64,000 nucleotides of DNA from Nitrospira sp. CG24D. Its GTDB lineage: Bacteria; Nitrospirota; Nitrospiria; Nitrospirales; Nitrospiraceae. This document shows positions 26,746 to 35,944 of this stretch, one piece after another. The stretch covers positions 1 to 64,000 of the forward strand of contig NEWQ02000011.1 in NCBI GenBank assembly GCA_002869855.2, read 5' to 3'. The position numbers and the translations under genes were made by a program. Within the stretch, counting starts at the first letter, position 1, and every line of letters begins with the position of its first letter. The notes below the pieces were generated by a model. It had not been told where the DNA came from. It saw nothing but the letters and a program-made list of their open reading frames with translations, and made no database searches.

Positions 26746-28668
26746 ATGCCGATTCCGCTCTACCCGATAACCACGCACGTGCGAGAAACCTGGAGAAAGA
26801 ACTTTGGCCTTCGCCTCGGAGCAGGCCTGAGCCTCATTCTCATTCTCGTAATGGGCACCAGTGCCGCAATGCTTGTTCTTCATCAGAGCCATGCATTGCG
26901 CCATGCTGCCGAGGAGCGGGCGCGCGCCGTAGCCCGCACGTTTGCCGCGGTCGGATCTGCCGCCGTACTCGACAACCTGTATCGCCTCCAGGAGTCGTTA
27001 CAACTCTATCTGCAAGATGATTCCCTCATGGAGATCGACATTGTAGACCACGACAGCTTGGTCGTTGCGGCTAAACAACCGGCCAGAATTGGAACCGTTC
27101 TGGATGATCCGGAATGGCTTGAAGCCCGCCAGACAAAGCGTGAAGTCATCATTCAAACCCATCTGCGCGATGGACAACCGGCGCTGGTCATTCTCGAGCC
27201 ATTGTTTGATCGTGATGAACTCACCGCGTGGGTGCGCATGGCCATCTCGCTGGCGGAAGTTGAACAGGAACAGTCTCGCATGATCTGGCAGCTGCTTGCC
27301 GTCACCATCGCCATCATGGCAATCGGCTTGTATGCGATACGGCGCGTGCTGCGCCAAACATCCACCGTGCTGCACAGTGTGGTCTCAACGTTACACGCTG
27401 CGACCGTCCCCAGCCGAGGAAGCGACTCTTCTCAGGCCACTCTTCCCTCGCGCAATGAAGGGGATTATGAACAGCTCCTGACGGCCGCCACACAAGCGGC
27501 GTCAGCCTTGAGCACACGGTCAAGCATGCTCCAGGAACTTGCCCAAACGCTCGAAGGCAAAGTAGTCGAACGGACCGCTGAATTGGAAGCCGCCCGGCTG
27601 CACGCGGTGCGGTCGCTCGAAGATCTTCGCGACAATGAGGCTCGCCTGCGCTGTCTCGTCGAGACAGCCGCAGATGCGATCATAGTTGTCGACGAACAAG
27701 GCGTCATCGAATCGGTCAATCCCGCAACTTGCACGCTCTTTGGTTATAGCATGACAGAACTGCGCGGCATGCAGGCTCAGACCATGCTACTCCGCACATC
27801 GAACCGGCCGATACAAGGCGACGGACAATCGTATGCGACCATCAGATCTACTGCGGAAGCGGTTGGACGGCATAAGAACGGAACATCGTTTTCAGCCGAA
27901 CTGTCTGTGAGTGAAATGACCCTCGCTGGGGCCATTCATTTCACACTCATCGTCCGCGATGTGACGGAACGACGGCACATGAAGGAAATGAAGCAGCATA
28001 GCGACCAGCGCCTACACCAGCTCGGCGAAGAACGGGCGCAACTGTACCATGACCTGCACAGCAGCCTGCTGCAATCCCTGTCGGCGGTGAGCATGGGGCT
28101 GGAAGCGACCAAACTTCTGCTGGAGCAATCCCCTGACCGCGCGCCCAAACAACTCGATCGCACATTGTCTCATTTGCACCGTGTGATCCAAGAAACACGT
28201 GATTACATCATGCGCCTTGAGCCTCGAACGGCCTCCCATGATCATTTCTTGCAATCGATGCAAATGCTGGTTCAGCCGAAAGAGGACTGGCCCTGTCCTC
28301 CATTTCTCATCGACATCGATCCACTCACTGACAGCCAGCTGTCTATCGATCAAGAAATCCATCTACTCTCGATCGCGCGGGAAGCCATCAGCAACATCGT
28401 GCATCACGCCCAAGCCCAGGCAGGAATTATCCGGCTGGGATCATGGGAGAACAAGATCCAACTGGAGATCAAGGACAACGGAAGGGGATTCAGCCCGGAC
28501 GAAATCGGCCCCAGCAGCCCGGGCCTCACAAACATGTCCACCCATGCCAAGAAACTTCACGGACGTTTAACCATCGCATCGGCTCCCGGAGAAGGCACCA
28601 CGATTCTTGTGACGATACCGCTCTCTCAAGAAGCTCAACATGCAGACGGCCTCGCCCATGCAAACTGA
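26746..28668 (+). CDS. Membrane sensor histidine kinase, NarX/DegS type with PAS
   Basis: A 640-residue kinase with TM1 (about 23-45), a periplasmic sensor (46-180), TM2 (about 186-207), a linker/coiled coil, one PAS domain (about 300-410), HisKA_3 (about 420-500, motif YHDLHSSLLQSLSA) and HATPase_c (about 540-635: EAISNIVHHA, DNGRGF). Its likely partner is the NarL-type regulator at 25176. The sensor domain is clearly paralogous to that of the hybrid kinase at 31102 (both have DNL-R-QE and DIVD-DSL-VAAK). The position beside a cupredoxin-like protein suggests redox or metal sensing, which is inference. Confidence 0.92.
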   Translation: MPIPLYPITTHVRETWRKNFGLRLGAGLSLILILVMGTSAAMLVLHQSHALRHAAEERARAVARTFAAVGSAAVLDNLYRLQESLQLYLQDDSLMEIDIVDHDSLVVAAKQPARIGTVLDDPEWLEARQTKREVIIQTHLRDGQPALVILEPLFDRDELTAWVRMAISLAEVEQEQSRMIWQLLAVTIAIMAIGLYAIRRVLRQTSTVLHSVVSTLHAATVPSRGSDSSQATLPSRNEGDYEQLLTAATQAASALSTRSSMLQELAQTLEGKVVERTAELEAARLHAVRSLEDLRDNEARLRCLVETAADAIIVVDEQGVIESVNPATCTLFGYSMTELRGMQAQTMLLRTSNRPIQGDGQSYATIRSTAEAVGRHKNGTSFSAELSVSEMTLAGAIHFTLIVRDVTERRHMKEMKQHSDQRLHQLGEERAQLYHDLHSSLLQSLSAVSMGLEATKLLLEQSPDRAPKQLDRTLSHLHRVIQETRDYIMRLEPRTASHDHFLQSMQMLVQPKEDWPCPPFLIDIDPLTDSQLSIDQEIHLLSIAREAISNIVHHAQAQAGIIRLGSWENKIQLEIKDNGRGFSPDEIGPSSPGLTNMSTHAKKLHGRLTIASAPGEGTTILVTIPLSQEAQHADGLAHAN

Positions 28669-28792
28669 TCGTTCTGTCATGCAGTCCGAGAGACACCTGA
28701 TCGTCGCGGTCTCCAACCCTTCCGTACCAAAGAGTGGCTGGACGACCTGCATTTCCTGCCCTGTCCGTCGACCGATGTGCAGGTGAATCTCA

Positions 28793-30232
28793 ATGAACGG
28801 CTATCCTGCGAATCCTCGTACCTCCCTGAACCGATTTGCCATGACTACGCGCTTCAACGCTCACATCGGGCGACCAGCCATTCATGCTCTGGGACCGTTC
28901 CTCTGCGCGATGGTTGGGATAACCGGTCTATTTCCTCCTTCTGAAGCCCAGGCCATTCCCGCCTTCGCGAGAAAATACGCTGTGGCCTGCACAACCTGCC
29001 ACACGGCGCCTCCACGCCTCAACACGTTCGGAGAGCGGTTTCTTGAAAACGGGTACCAGCTGCCGGGCACGGAAGATGGCGGAAGCATCGGGAAGAAAAA
29101 TCTCGGCGACATCAGCCTCGACGACGTGTCTCATTACCTGGGCGTCCGGCTTCGGGGGAATGTACTCACACGCTACCGGTTTAAGCAACAGAGCCCGGCC
29201 GGCACAGAACCCGGCACCGTCGAAAACAAGTCTGAATTGGGGTTTCCTGAAGTGTTCAGCCTCTTCACGGCCGGCACCCTATCGAAAAATATTGGATTCT
29301 TCGCCGAGTTGGAATCTAACCTGCATGAGCGTGTCACCGGCATTGAACGCGCATTCCTCACCTTCGATAATCTCCTAGGACAAGACGTCATGCATATCCG
29401 GATCGGGCGGCTTGACCCGTCCGCAGCATCATCGTTTTCCACCCTGCGTCAGCAACTAGACGCCATCGGCGCAAGCATCAATCCGTCGTCCGATGTCGTC
29501 CAACGAGCCGGACTCCTCCCGCTGGCCACTGCAGGAAAATTCTACGGCCTGCGCGACCGGTCTGGAGCCGTCCTGTCGCCCTATACCCCCGCGCTCTATA
29601 ACAGCGTGGCGGAAACCGGCATTGAGATCCGCGGCCGTCCCTTCGGCGAATGGTTCCTGTATCAGCTGGGCGTGCTCAACGGAGCGCATGAAGGATCCGG
29701 CGATTCCAATAAAGGGAAAGACATCTACGGCGCGATTCGTTTTGACTATGTCCGATCGAGCAATTTCTCGGCGAGCATGACGGGTTTCGCCTACATAGGA
29801 AACAGCAATGCGATGGTGTTTGATGGAGCCAACAATGCCAACGTGAGCTGGAACCGCTACGGGATTGCCGGCCATGCGCGATATAAAATGCTGGACCTGT
29901 ACGGCATGTATACCATGGACTACATCAGGCATCTGCCGTCGGCGGTCTCGGCCACGTTCGATAAGACTGCCAGCGGCCTCTCAGTTGCGGCCGATGTCTA
30001 CATGACGAATCAGACGCTCCTCTCAGTACGATACGATCACATGGATGCAGGCGGCGAACGGACGCAACGGGCGTCGCAGAGTGTTGTCGGGACACAAATC
30101 AAGCACTACCTGCGGTCCAATGTCGCGATCTATGCACGTGGCGACGCCAACGTGCGCAAAGCGGAAGACGGGAATGCGGCGGCCCGCAACCTGCGCAACG
30201 CCGTGTTTGTAGGAATCGACGTCGCGTACTAA
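28793..30232 (+). CDS. Outer-membrane porin-like protein with a single haem motif
   Basis: This 479-residue protein has a signal region (about residues 30-53, ending AQAIPAF). One haem motif CTTCH follows directly (66-70), in the context CTTCHTAPPRLNTFGERFLENGYQLPG cut by conserved Pro and Gly. The rest is a long beta-barrel-like pattern with alternating hydrophobic and aromatic residues and a C-terminal strand ending in VFVGIDVAY, typical for outer-membrane proteins. It may pass electrons or ions across the outer membrane. An alternative start is ATG 28841, which gives a more normal signal peptide. It precedes the dihaem cytochrome by 24 bp. Confidence 0.85.
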   Translation: MNGYPANPRTSLNRFAMTTRFNAHIGRPAIHALGPFLCAMVGITGLFPPSEAQAIPAFARKYAVACTTCHTAPPRLNTFGERFLENGYQLPGTEDGGSIGKKNLGDISLDDVSHYLGVRLRGNVLTRYRFKQQSPAGTEPGTVENKSELGFPEVFSLFTAGTLSKNIGFFAELESNLHERVTGIERAFLTFDNLLGQDVMHIRIGRLDPSAASSFSTLRQQLDAIGASINPSSDVVQRAGLLPLATAGKFYGLRDRSGAVLSPYTPALYNSVAETGIEIRGRPFGEWFLYQLGVLNGAHEGSGDSNKGKDIYGAIRFDYVRSSNFSASMTGFAYIGNSNAMVFDGANNANVSWNRYGIAGHARYKMLDLYGMYTMDYIRHLPSAVSATFDKTASGLSVAADVYMTNQTLLSVRYDHMDAGGERTQRASQSVVGTQIKHYLRSNVAIYARGDANVRKAEDGNAAARNLRNAVFVGIDVAY

Positions 30233-30256
30233 CGCTCAATCCCTGGAGCAGAGGCT

Positions 30257-31030
30257 ATGCACCCACGAAATATTGCACTTCTCTTCATCGTCATGCTGTC
30301 CACAGAGACTGCCCTGCCTGTGGGAGCCGAAAAGCCTGAGGGACACAGACAGACGCAGGAAAGGGGGCGCCACATCTATGAGCGGGCCTGCCTCTGGTGC
30401 CATGGAACGGAGGGGCGAGGCGACGGACCGGCCGGCTGGGCCATCGGCCGCTACACGGCTCCTCGCCCGCGAGATTTTGTGTCTGAGGGATTCAAGTTTC
30501 GCAGCACCCCATCGGGAGAACTGCCGAGCGATCACGACCTCTTTCGCACCGTGACCCGAGGCATTCCCGGAGTCATGCCCCCGTTCGGGTCGTTGACGGA
30601 ACAGGAGCGGTGGGAGGTCATCGCCTACATCAAGTCCTTCAATCCTGCATTCAAGGAGGCGCCGCCGATTCCTCTGAACGTTCCCATTCCCTCTATTCCC
30701 GCCTCCGAGACCAGCATCACACAAGGAAGAGCGATATACCTTCAGTTCGGCTGTCAAGGCTGCCATGGTGAAAACGGCACGGGGGACGGCCCCGTCCACC
30801 GAGCCGGAGAATTGCGAGACGAACAGAGACTCCGGATCGCCCCCACCGACTTGACCAACCGCGCGTCGTTCAAGAATGGGTCCGATCCCCGCGATATCTA
30901 TCGGACCCTCATGACCGGCTTGGACGGAACACCCATGCCGTCGTACTCCGCCAACTTTGAGGGAAGCGAAGACAACGTGTGGCATCTCGTGAATTACCTT
31001 CTATCGCTCTCGCCGGAGCCATCTCAGTAA
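30257..31030 (+). CDS. Exported dihaem cytochrome c
   Basis: The 257-residue protein has an N-terminal signal (about residues 5-24) and two class I cytochrome c domains with CLWCH (45-49) and CQGCH (166-170). Each is followed by GxGDGP and later by a Met-containing loop (GVMPPFG, TPMPSY) that can supply the axial ligand. It should transfer electrons in the periplasm, probably with the haem-bearing porin-like protein upstream. It lies in the series from 25176 to 34056. Confidence 0.92.
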   Translation: MHPRNIALLFIVMLSTETALPVGAEKPEGHRQTQERGRHIYERACLWCHGTEGRGDGPAGWAIGRYTAPRPRDFVSEGFKFRSTPSGELPSDHDLFRTVTRGIPGVMPPFGSLTEQERWEVIAYIKSFNPAFKEAPPIPLNVPIPSIPASETSITQGRAIYLQFGCQGCHGENGTGDGPVHRAGELRDEQRLRIAPTDLTNRASFKNGSDPRDIYRTLMTGLDGTPMPSYSANFEGSEDNVWHLVNYLLSLSPEPSQ

Positions 31031-31101
31031 CGGGTGCCACTCCGGCAAACCGCGCACAAAGCCGATATAGACAGGAGCATTCGGAACTCGAAAAGGCATT
31101 C

Positions 31102-34056
31102 ATGGACTTCTACCTCTTACAACCATGCCGGCGGCTCACCGAAACCTGGCGGAACTCACTCCGCTTTCGGATGACCGCCATACTCTGCACCCTCCTCACA
31201 GTTATCATGGGAATCATGTCGGCCGTGATGGTGGAATCACAGCGCGCACTTCTTCGTCAGTCTGCCGAAATCCGGGCGCACACCATCGTCAAAACGTTTG
31301 CGATCCTCGGCGCTGCCGCCGTAATCGACAATCTGTTCCGCATCCAGGAGGGCATCGGGCGCTATAGCCAAGACCCCGACGTGAAGGATCTCGATATTGT
31401 CGACTCCGACAGCCTCATTGTGGCGGCAAAAACCGCCTCGCGCATCGGGATGGTCCTCAGCGATCTGCAGTGGGCGTCGATGAGACAGGGAGGCCGGTCC
31501 GCCATGCTCGCAAGCCGGTCGGAACAAGGCGAGCCCCTGCTTATCCTCGTAGAACCGTTGTCCGAGGGTGGACAGAACTCCGCCTATGTGCGGGTCGTCT
31601 ATTCCCTGCAAAGCATGCAGACCGCGCAGACAGAGATCGCCTGGAAAATGCTGGGGTTGACGGCGCTGCTGCTGCTGGGAGCACTCTTCGTGGTGCAGCG
31701 CATGCTGTCGTATATCGTCGTTCGATACACCATCATCGCTGAAACTCTCGGTACTGCCCTGGCGCGATTCTCGATGAGAGACACTGACAGAGAACCGGCG
31801 ACGAGGGTCCCTGCCGCCACTCCAGCGGCAGGGACCGATTTCGAACAGATCGAACAGCTCGTGGCATCGACGGCTCGAACTCTTGAGAGGCAAGGGGAGT
31901 CCTTGCTTCGACTTACCCAGGAGCAGGAACGCACAATCCAGGAACGAACCGCGTCGCTGGAAGCCCATCAAATCCGGCTGCGGTCCATCATCGAGACGGC
32001 GGTGGATGGCATCATTGTCATCGATACCCGTGGCGTGATCGAATCGATCAACCCAGCCGTCACAACATTATTCGGATATCCTCCTGAAGAGCTGCTTGGT
32101 CGAAACATCAGCACACTCATGCCGCTCCCGTATAGTCGGGAACACGACGGCTATCTCCGCAGCTACCTCACGAGCGGCATGAAAAAGATCATCGGGGTCG
32201 GCCGTGAAGTACCCGCCCGGCGGAAAGACGGCAGTACGTTCCCTATTGAACTGTCTGTGACCGAGATGGACCTTCAGGGAACACGCAAATTTGTAGGAAC
32301 GGTGCGGGACATTACGGATCGAATACGAGCGGAGGACTCGCTGGCTCAGGCTGCGCAGAATCTTGAATGGAAAAACTGGGAACTGTCGATGGCGAGAGAT
32401 CAGGCACTGGAAGCCGTGCGCGCCAAGTCAGAATTCCTGGCGACGATGAGCCACGAGATTCGCACCCCGATGAACGGCGTCATTGGCATGACCGGTCTGC
32501 TGCTGGAGACGACGCTCTCGGAAGAACAGCGTGAGTACGCGGAGGTCGTCCGGAGATCAGGCGATCATTTGCTGAACATCATCAACGACATCCTCGACTT
32601 CTCTAAGTTCGAAGCAGGGAAAATCAGTCTGGAGATCCTCGACTTCGACGTGCGAGCGACGGTGGAAGATGCCGTTGGTCTCGTCGCCGAGCGCGCGTAT
32701 GCCAAGGGCCTCGAGCTGGCCTGTCTCGTACAAGCCAGTGTACCGACGACGCTCACCAGTGATCCTGGCCGTCTCCGCCAGATCCTGGTGAATCTCATCG
32801 GAAACGCCATCAAGTTTACCGATCAGGGCGAGGTCGTCATGACAGTCAGCCTGGTACACGCCTCTGATGCAACCATACCAAAAGAAGCGCTGGTGCGGTT
32901 CGAAGTGGCGGATACCGGCATCGGACTCACGCCCGAGCAAAGCGCCAAGCTCTTCAGGCCGTTCACACAGGCAGACAGCTCTACCACGAGAAAGTTCGGA
33001 GGCACCGGCCTCGGACTCGCCATCTGCAAACAATTGGCGGAGGCGATGGGAGGAGATATTGGTGTGATCAGCGAGCCAGGACAAGGAAGCACCTTTTGGT
33101 TCACGGCCCGATGTGGAGTCCGACCCGAACAACAAATTCCCTCTCCTCCACTACCCCCGTCCCTTCAACGCAGTCGGATTCTCATCGTGGATGATCATGC
33201 CGTAAACAGGAAGGTGCTTGAATATCAACTTCGCGACATGAAGCTCATCCATGAAAGCGCCGAAGACGGCTTTGAAGCACTGGACCTCTTGCGAACCGCA
33301 GTCAAGGAGGGTGCGCCCTTCGATCTCGCCATCTTGGATATGCAGATGCCAAAGATGGATGGGCTGGAACTGGCTCGCCGGATTACAGCAGATCCGGCTC
33401 TCCGCTCGACTCGCATGATCCTCCTGACATCATTGGGCCGCCGCGGAGACGGCAAGGCGGCCCAAGAAGCCGGCATTTCGGCCTACCTGACGAAACCCAT
33501 ACGCCCATCACAGCTTGCCGACTGCCTCCGCCTCATCCTGGCCAAATCACCGGCACTGTCTCCGGCTATTGCACCAATCATCACCCGCCATAGCCTGTCC
33601 GAATCCCGCGCTCGCTCCAGAGGACATATTCTCCTCGCTGAAGACAACCCGATCAATCAGAAAGTCGCCGTGAAGATGATCGAGAAACTCGGCTATCGGA
33701 TCGATGTCGCCGGGAACGGGCAAGAGGCTATTGAAGCGCTTGAGCGAATCCCGTACGGATTGGTGTTCATGGATTGCCAGATGCCTGAAATGAACGGGCT
33801 CGACGCCACCAAGGCCATTCGTCGCCGGGAGAGTGGCGGACGGCATACACCAATCATCGCTATGACAGCCAATGCCATGCAGGAAGATCGTGACCGCTGT
33901 TTACACGCCGGCATGGACGACTTCGTCAGCAAGCCGGTGAGTGCGCAGCAGTTACAGAACATACTCCAGCGCTGGCTGCCTGGACCGGACGACCCAGCAG
34001 CAATGAACGCGCGGCCGGCCTCCTCACTGGATCAAGCCAACCCCTCAGAGACCTGA
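31102..34056 (+). CDS. Hybrid sensor histidine kinase with two receiver domains
   Basis: From the ATG at 31102 (AAGG five bases upstream) the 984-residue product has TM1 (about 23-44), a periplasmic sensor, TM2 (about 180-203), PAS (about 290-410), HisKA ([15 protein letters not shown]), HATPase_c ([24 protein letters not shown]), REC1 ([21 protein letters not shown]) and REC2 ([21 protein letters not shown]). No HPt domain or output domain is attached, so it must pass phosphate on. Its sensor is paralogous to that of the NarX-type kinase at 26746. Earlier in-frame codons from 30979 overlap the cytochrome gene and are rejected. Confidence 0.93.
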   Translation: MDFYLLQPCRRLTETWRNSLRFRMTAILCTLLTVIMGIMSAVMVESQRALLRQSAEIRAHTIVKTFAILGAAAVIDNLFRIQEGIGRYSQDPDVKDLDIVDSDSLIVAAKTASRIGMVLSDLQWASMRQGGRSAMLASRSEQGEPLLILVEPLSEGGQNSAYVRVVYSLQSMQTAQTEIAWKMLGLTALLLLGALFVVQRMLSYIVVRYTIIAETLGTALARFSMRDTDREPATRVPAATPAAGTDFEQIEQLVASTARTLERQGESLLRLTQEQERTIQERTASLEAHQIRLRSIIETAVDGIIVIDTRGVIESINPAVTTLFGYPPEELLGRNISTLMPLPYSREHDGYLRSYLTSGMKKIIGVGREVPARRKDGSTFPIELSVTEMDLQGTRKFVGTVRDITDRIRAEDSLAQAAQNLEWKNWELSMARDQALEAVRAKSEFLATMSHEIRTPMNGVIGMTGLLLETTLSEEQREYAEVVRRSGDHLLNIINDILDFSKFEAGKISLEILDFDVRATVEDAVGLVAERAYAKGLELACLVQASVPTTLTSDPGRLRQILVNLIGNAIKFTDQGEVVMTVSLVHASDATIPKEALVRFEVADTGIGLTPEQSAKLFRPFTQADSSTTRKFGGTGLGLAICKQLAEAMGGDIGVISEPGQGSTFWFTARCGVRPEQQIPSPPLPPSLQRSRILIVDDHAVNRKVLEYQLRDMKLIHESAEDGFEALDLLRTAVKEGAPFDLAILDMQMPKMDGLELARRITADPALRSTRMILLTSLGRRGDGKAAQEAGISAYLTKPIRPSQLADCLRLILAKSPALSPAIAPIITRHSLSESRARSRGHILLAEDNPINQKVAVKMIEKLGYRIDVAGNGQEAIEALERIPYGLVFMDCQMPEMNGLDATKAIRRRESGGRHTPIIAMTANAMQEDRDRCLHAGMDDFVSKPVSAQQLQNILQRWLPGPDDPAAMNARPASSLDQANPSET

Positions 34057-34173
34057 GCTCAGGTCACACCTATCACCGTCGAATCTTCCGCAACCGGATA
34101 TTCGGTCTTATTCGGGTGAATCCGCATGCATTGCCGGTCTGCTCATTGAAACCACAACCTCCGGGACCAGAGA

Positions 34174-34596
34174 TTATCTGATGTGCTCCCTTCCCGTCAG
34201 AATACTCCCGATGCGCCGGACGAGTTCCTTCATGCCGGTTTGGGGATACTGCAAGACATAGATAGAATGGTCGGCAAGACGATCGAAGAGGGCCTGCGAT
34301 ATCCGTGAAATCCCGACGAGCACGACAGGATAATCGACCGTGCGCTGCACAGCCGCCAGATCATCGACGAGAGTGAGGTCAAACACTTCCCCTTGGACCG
34401 CTCGCCTGATGGCCAGCACAACGGCCGTGCCTAACCGGCCGGATATCAGCAGATTATTCCCGTGCGGGACGGCGGTTCCCTCGCAGCCGGGAAGGGCCGT
34501 GACGCAATACCCCTTGCGCAGGAGATCACCGCAAAGGAAGGTCATTGCACCCGTGAGAAAAGCATCTCGCTTCGCATCCGCATGCGTCTCCGGCAT
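34174..34596 (-). CDS. Hypothetical cytoplasmic protein downstream of a PilZ gene
   Basis: A 140-residue protein that I do not recognise. It contains a predicted alpha/beta pattern (NNLLISGRLGTAVVLAIRR, DYPVVLVGISRI) without signal peptide or transmembrane segment. GGGAG lies six bases before the ATG at 34596; the longer frame from 34716 would overlap the PilZ gene. It follows the PilZ gene at 34641 by 44 bp and is probably co-transcribed from the promoter at 35080. Confidence 0.7.
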   Translation of the reverse strand: MPETHADAKRDAFLTGAMTFLCGDLLRKGYCVTALPGCEGTAVPHGNNLLISGRLGTAVVLAIRRAVQGEVFDLTLVDDLAAVQRTVDYPVVLVGISRISQALFDRLADHSIYVLQYPQTGMKELVRRIGSILTGREHIR

Positions 34597-34640
34597 GGCA
34601 ATCTCCCGACAATCTGACGAATCGGAACTGCGGGAAGGAT

Positions 34641-35006
34641 TCAGTGGGCGCGGAGAAACTTCACCCCAACAAAACAAACACCGCCTTGCAAGAGCGCCGG
34701 CACGGATCGCGTCCAACAGACTTCGACCAACTCCGAAGCCACCTCATTCGTTGAGTTCCGCCGCAAGCCGACTCTCAGCTGTTGCTGCAACGCCGGCTGC
34801 CCCTCCATCATCAACAACATACCGCCTTGCGAGAGATTCACTGAAAGCGCCTGTCCTTGCTTCGCCGAATGAGCCTGCACGCCAGCCGCCGCATTGCGCT
34901 GATCGTCAAGCGCCTCGTAGGGAATCGCTCGTATGAACGCCATCCGGTCGGCATGACCCGGCCTGGGCTGCTTCAAGGACCACGTCCATGGCTGTTTGCG
35001 AGGCAT
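34641..35006 (-). CDS. Small PilZ-domain protein
   Basis: The 121-residue protein is a single PilZ-type barrel. The second signature appears as VNLSQGGM (NxSxxG), and strands such as VGVKFLRA follow. The first signature (RxxxR) is not clear (RMAFIR), so c-di-GMP binding is uncertain. AAAGGAAG lies about 5 bases before the ATG. The upstream promoter is an exact sigma-70 consensus overlapped by a TGGGA-N6-TCCCA palindrome. Confidence 0.8.
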   Translation of the reverse strand: MPRKQPWTWSLKQPRPGHADRMAFIRAIPYEALDDQRNAAAGVQAHSAKQGQALSVNLSQGGMLLMMEGQPALQQQLRVGLRRNSTNEVASELVEVCWTRSVPALLQGGVCFVGVKFLRAH

Positions 35007-35075
35007 AGTGACTTCCTTTCACATCGGCGCCGGCGTTTCCCGATACGATCATCTGGCTTCCCCAGATCGCTGAGT

Positions 35076-35091
35076 TGGGATTATATTCCCA
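35076..35091. promoter_or_regulatory. TGGGA-N6-TCCCA operator candidate, site 5
   Basis: Exact palindrome TGGGA-TTATAT-TCCCA that encloses the -10 box of the PilZ promoter. Binding here should block RNA polymerase. A partial second copy, AGGGA-ATATCG-TCCGT, lies at 35118-35133. Confidence 0.7.
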
Positions 35092-35108
35092 CGCTCACAA
35101 CCTGTCAA
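35080..35108 (-). promoter_or_regulatory. Consensus sigma-70 promoter for the PilZ gene
   Basis: On the minus strand TTGACA (35108-35103), a 17-bp spacer and TATAAT (35085-35080): both hexamers match the consensus exactly. The predicted start at about 35073 gives a leader of about 67 nt. Such a strong promoter would be expected to need a repressor, and the palindrome over the -10 supplies a site. Confidence 0.85.
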
Positions 35109-35356
35109 CGATGGAGGAGGGAATATCGTCCGTGCCATCAGACAGAATCGTTGGCCGGGTTCAGCACGAAAACGATCACGGCAAGTCATGCTCAAGAACG
35201 GATCAGCGCCTATGATTCACGAGAGAGGCGGGACCTGCCGCCAGGCATTTAGCCGGACACGGGGGAGACGAGATCGAGGGGCAGAGCAGCGCGGCGGTCT
35301 AGCCCGCATGCCCCGTGAACACGTCGGCAGCCATCGCGGATTCACCCCTGCGACCA
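35109..35356. other. Intergenic region between two PilZ genes
   Basis: Within the roughly 400 bp between the two PilZ genes this part holds no credible gene. Apart from the promoter and palindrome to the left and the hairpin to the right, only a partial operator-like repeat at 35118-35133 is seen. Confidence 0.4.
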
Positions 35357-35385
35357 GCCTGGACGCGGCAACTCAGCGTCCAGGC
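35357..35385 (-). terminator. Hairpin after the 35410 PilZ gene
   Basis: Perfect 10-bp stem GCCTGGACGC / GCGTCCAGGC with a 9-nt loop, 25 bp after the stop codon. It has no U-tract. Probably a terminator that insulates this gene from the next PilZ gene. Confidence 0.6.
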
Positions 35386-35409
35386 CGGCGGGCTCGCGAC
35401 GAAGGCTCT

Positions 35410-35766
35410 TCACAGAATGAACCGCAATCCCACAAAATAAACAGGATGGGCATCGCCGCTCAGGAGCGGCATCTTCCTTGTCCATCTCACTTCACTCAAA
35501 GTCGGTGTGCCCACCTCGTACACCGGAGAGGGAACGAGAATCCGCAAGACCTGGTCCACCTCAGGCTCCCGATCCATGAGCACGAGCAGCCCCTTCGGGC
35601 TGATGTTGAGCGTCAGCGCCTGACCTGAGACAGAAAAATCCTGACAACCATTCAGAGTCGTCCCAGTGGCAACCATCTCAATATCGATAGTCCGCATGAG
35701 AGGCGCCCGGTCAGTGTGGGGCTTTGGGGGCACCTTCGTCTCCCACTCGAACAATCTCTTAGCCAT
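35410..35766 (-). CDS. Small PilZ-domain protein, second copy
   Basis: A 118-residue PilZ-type barrel with LNISPKGLLVLMD (NxSxxG signature), WTRKMP and a closing VYFVGLRF strand. As in the 34641 protein, the N-terminal arginine motif is not obvious. The two share general layout but modest sequence similarity, which suggests old duplication. AAGGAG stands five bases before the ATG. No exact TGGGA-N6-TCCCA site lies upstream. Confidence 0.8.
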   Translation of the reverse strand: MAKRLFEWETKVPPKPHTDRAPLMRTIDIEMVATGTTLNGCQDFSVSGQALTLNISPKGLLVLMDREPEVDQVLRILVPSPVYEVGTPTLSEVRWTRKMPLLSGDAHPVYFVGLRFIL

Positions 35767-35864
35767 CGGCGCTCCTTCGGTCCGTCAGATTCATTCCAAA
35801 GCCATTACAAACGCGCACTCCAAGGAACAAGCCGACCGCGTGAAACCTCATGACTGGATGTTGC

Positions 35865-35891
35865 CCGTCTTCGCCGACTCGGCGAAGACGG
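35865..35891 (-). terminator. Hairpin after the PEP-CTERM-like gene
   Basis: Perfect 12-bp stem CCGTCTTCGCCG / CGGCGAAGACGG with a 3-nt loop, about 53 bp past the stop of the gene at 35945. No U-tract follows in either direction. Probably a terminator for the minus strand. Confidence 0.6.
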
Positions 35892-35944
35892 TGCGAGCCC
35901 TCTCGATCAACTTCGTCTGGTATGGCCATCTGGACAAGCCCCGT

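Noticed and set aside
28669..28792. Search for a small gene between the kinase and the haem-porin gene
   Set aside because: Only shadow frames; no start with a ribosome-binding site.
34050..34065. 16-bp perfect palindrome GACCTGAGCTCAGGTC at the stop codon of the hybrid kinase
   Set aside because: It has no loop for a hairpin, occurs once, and may be chance; not called as an operator.
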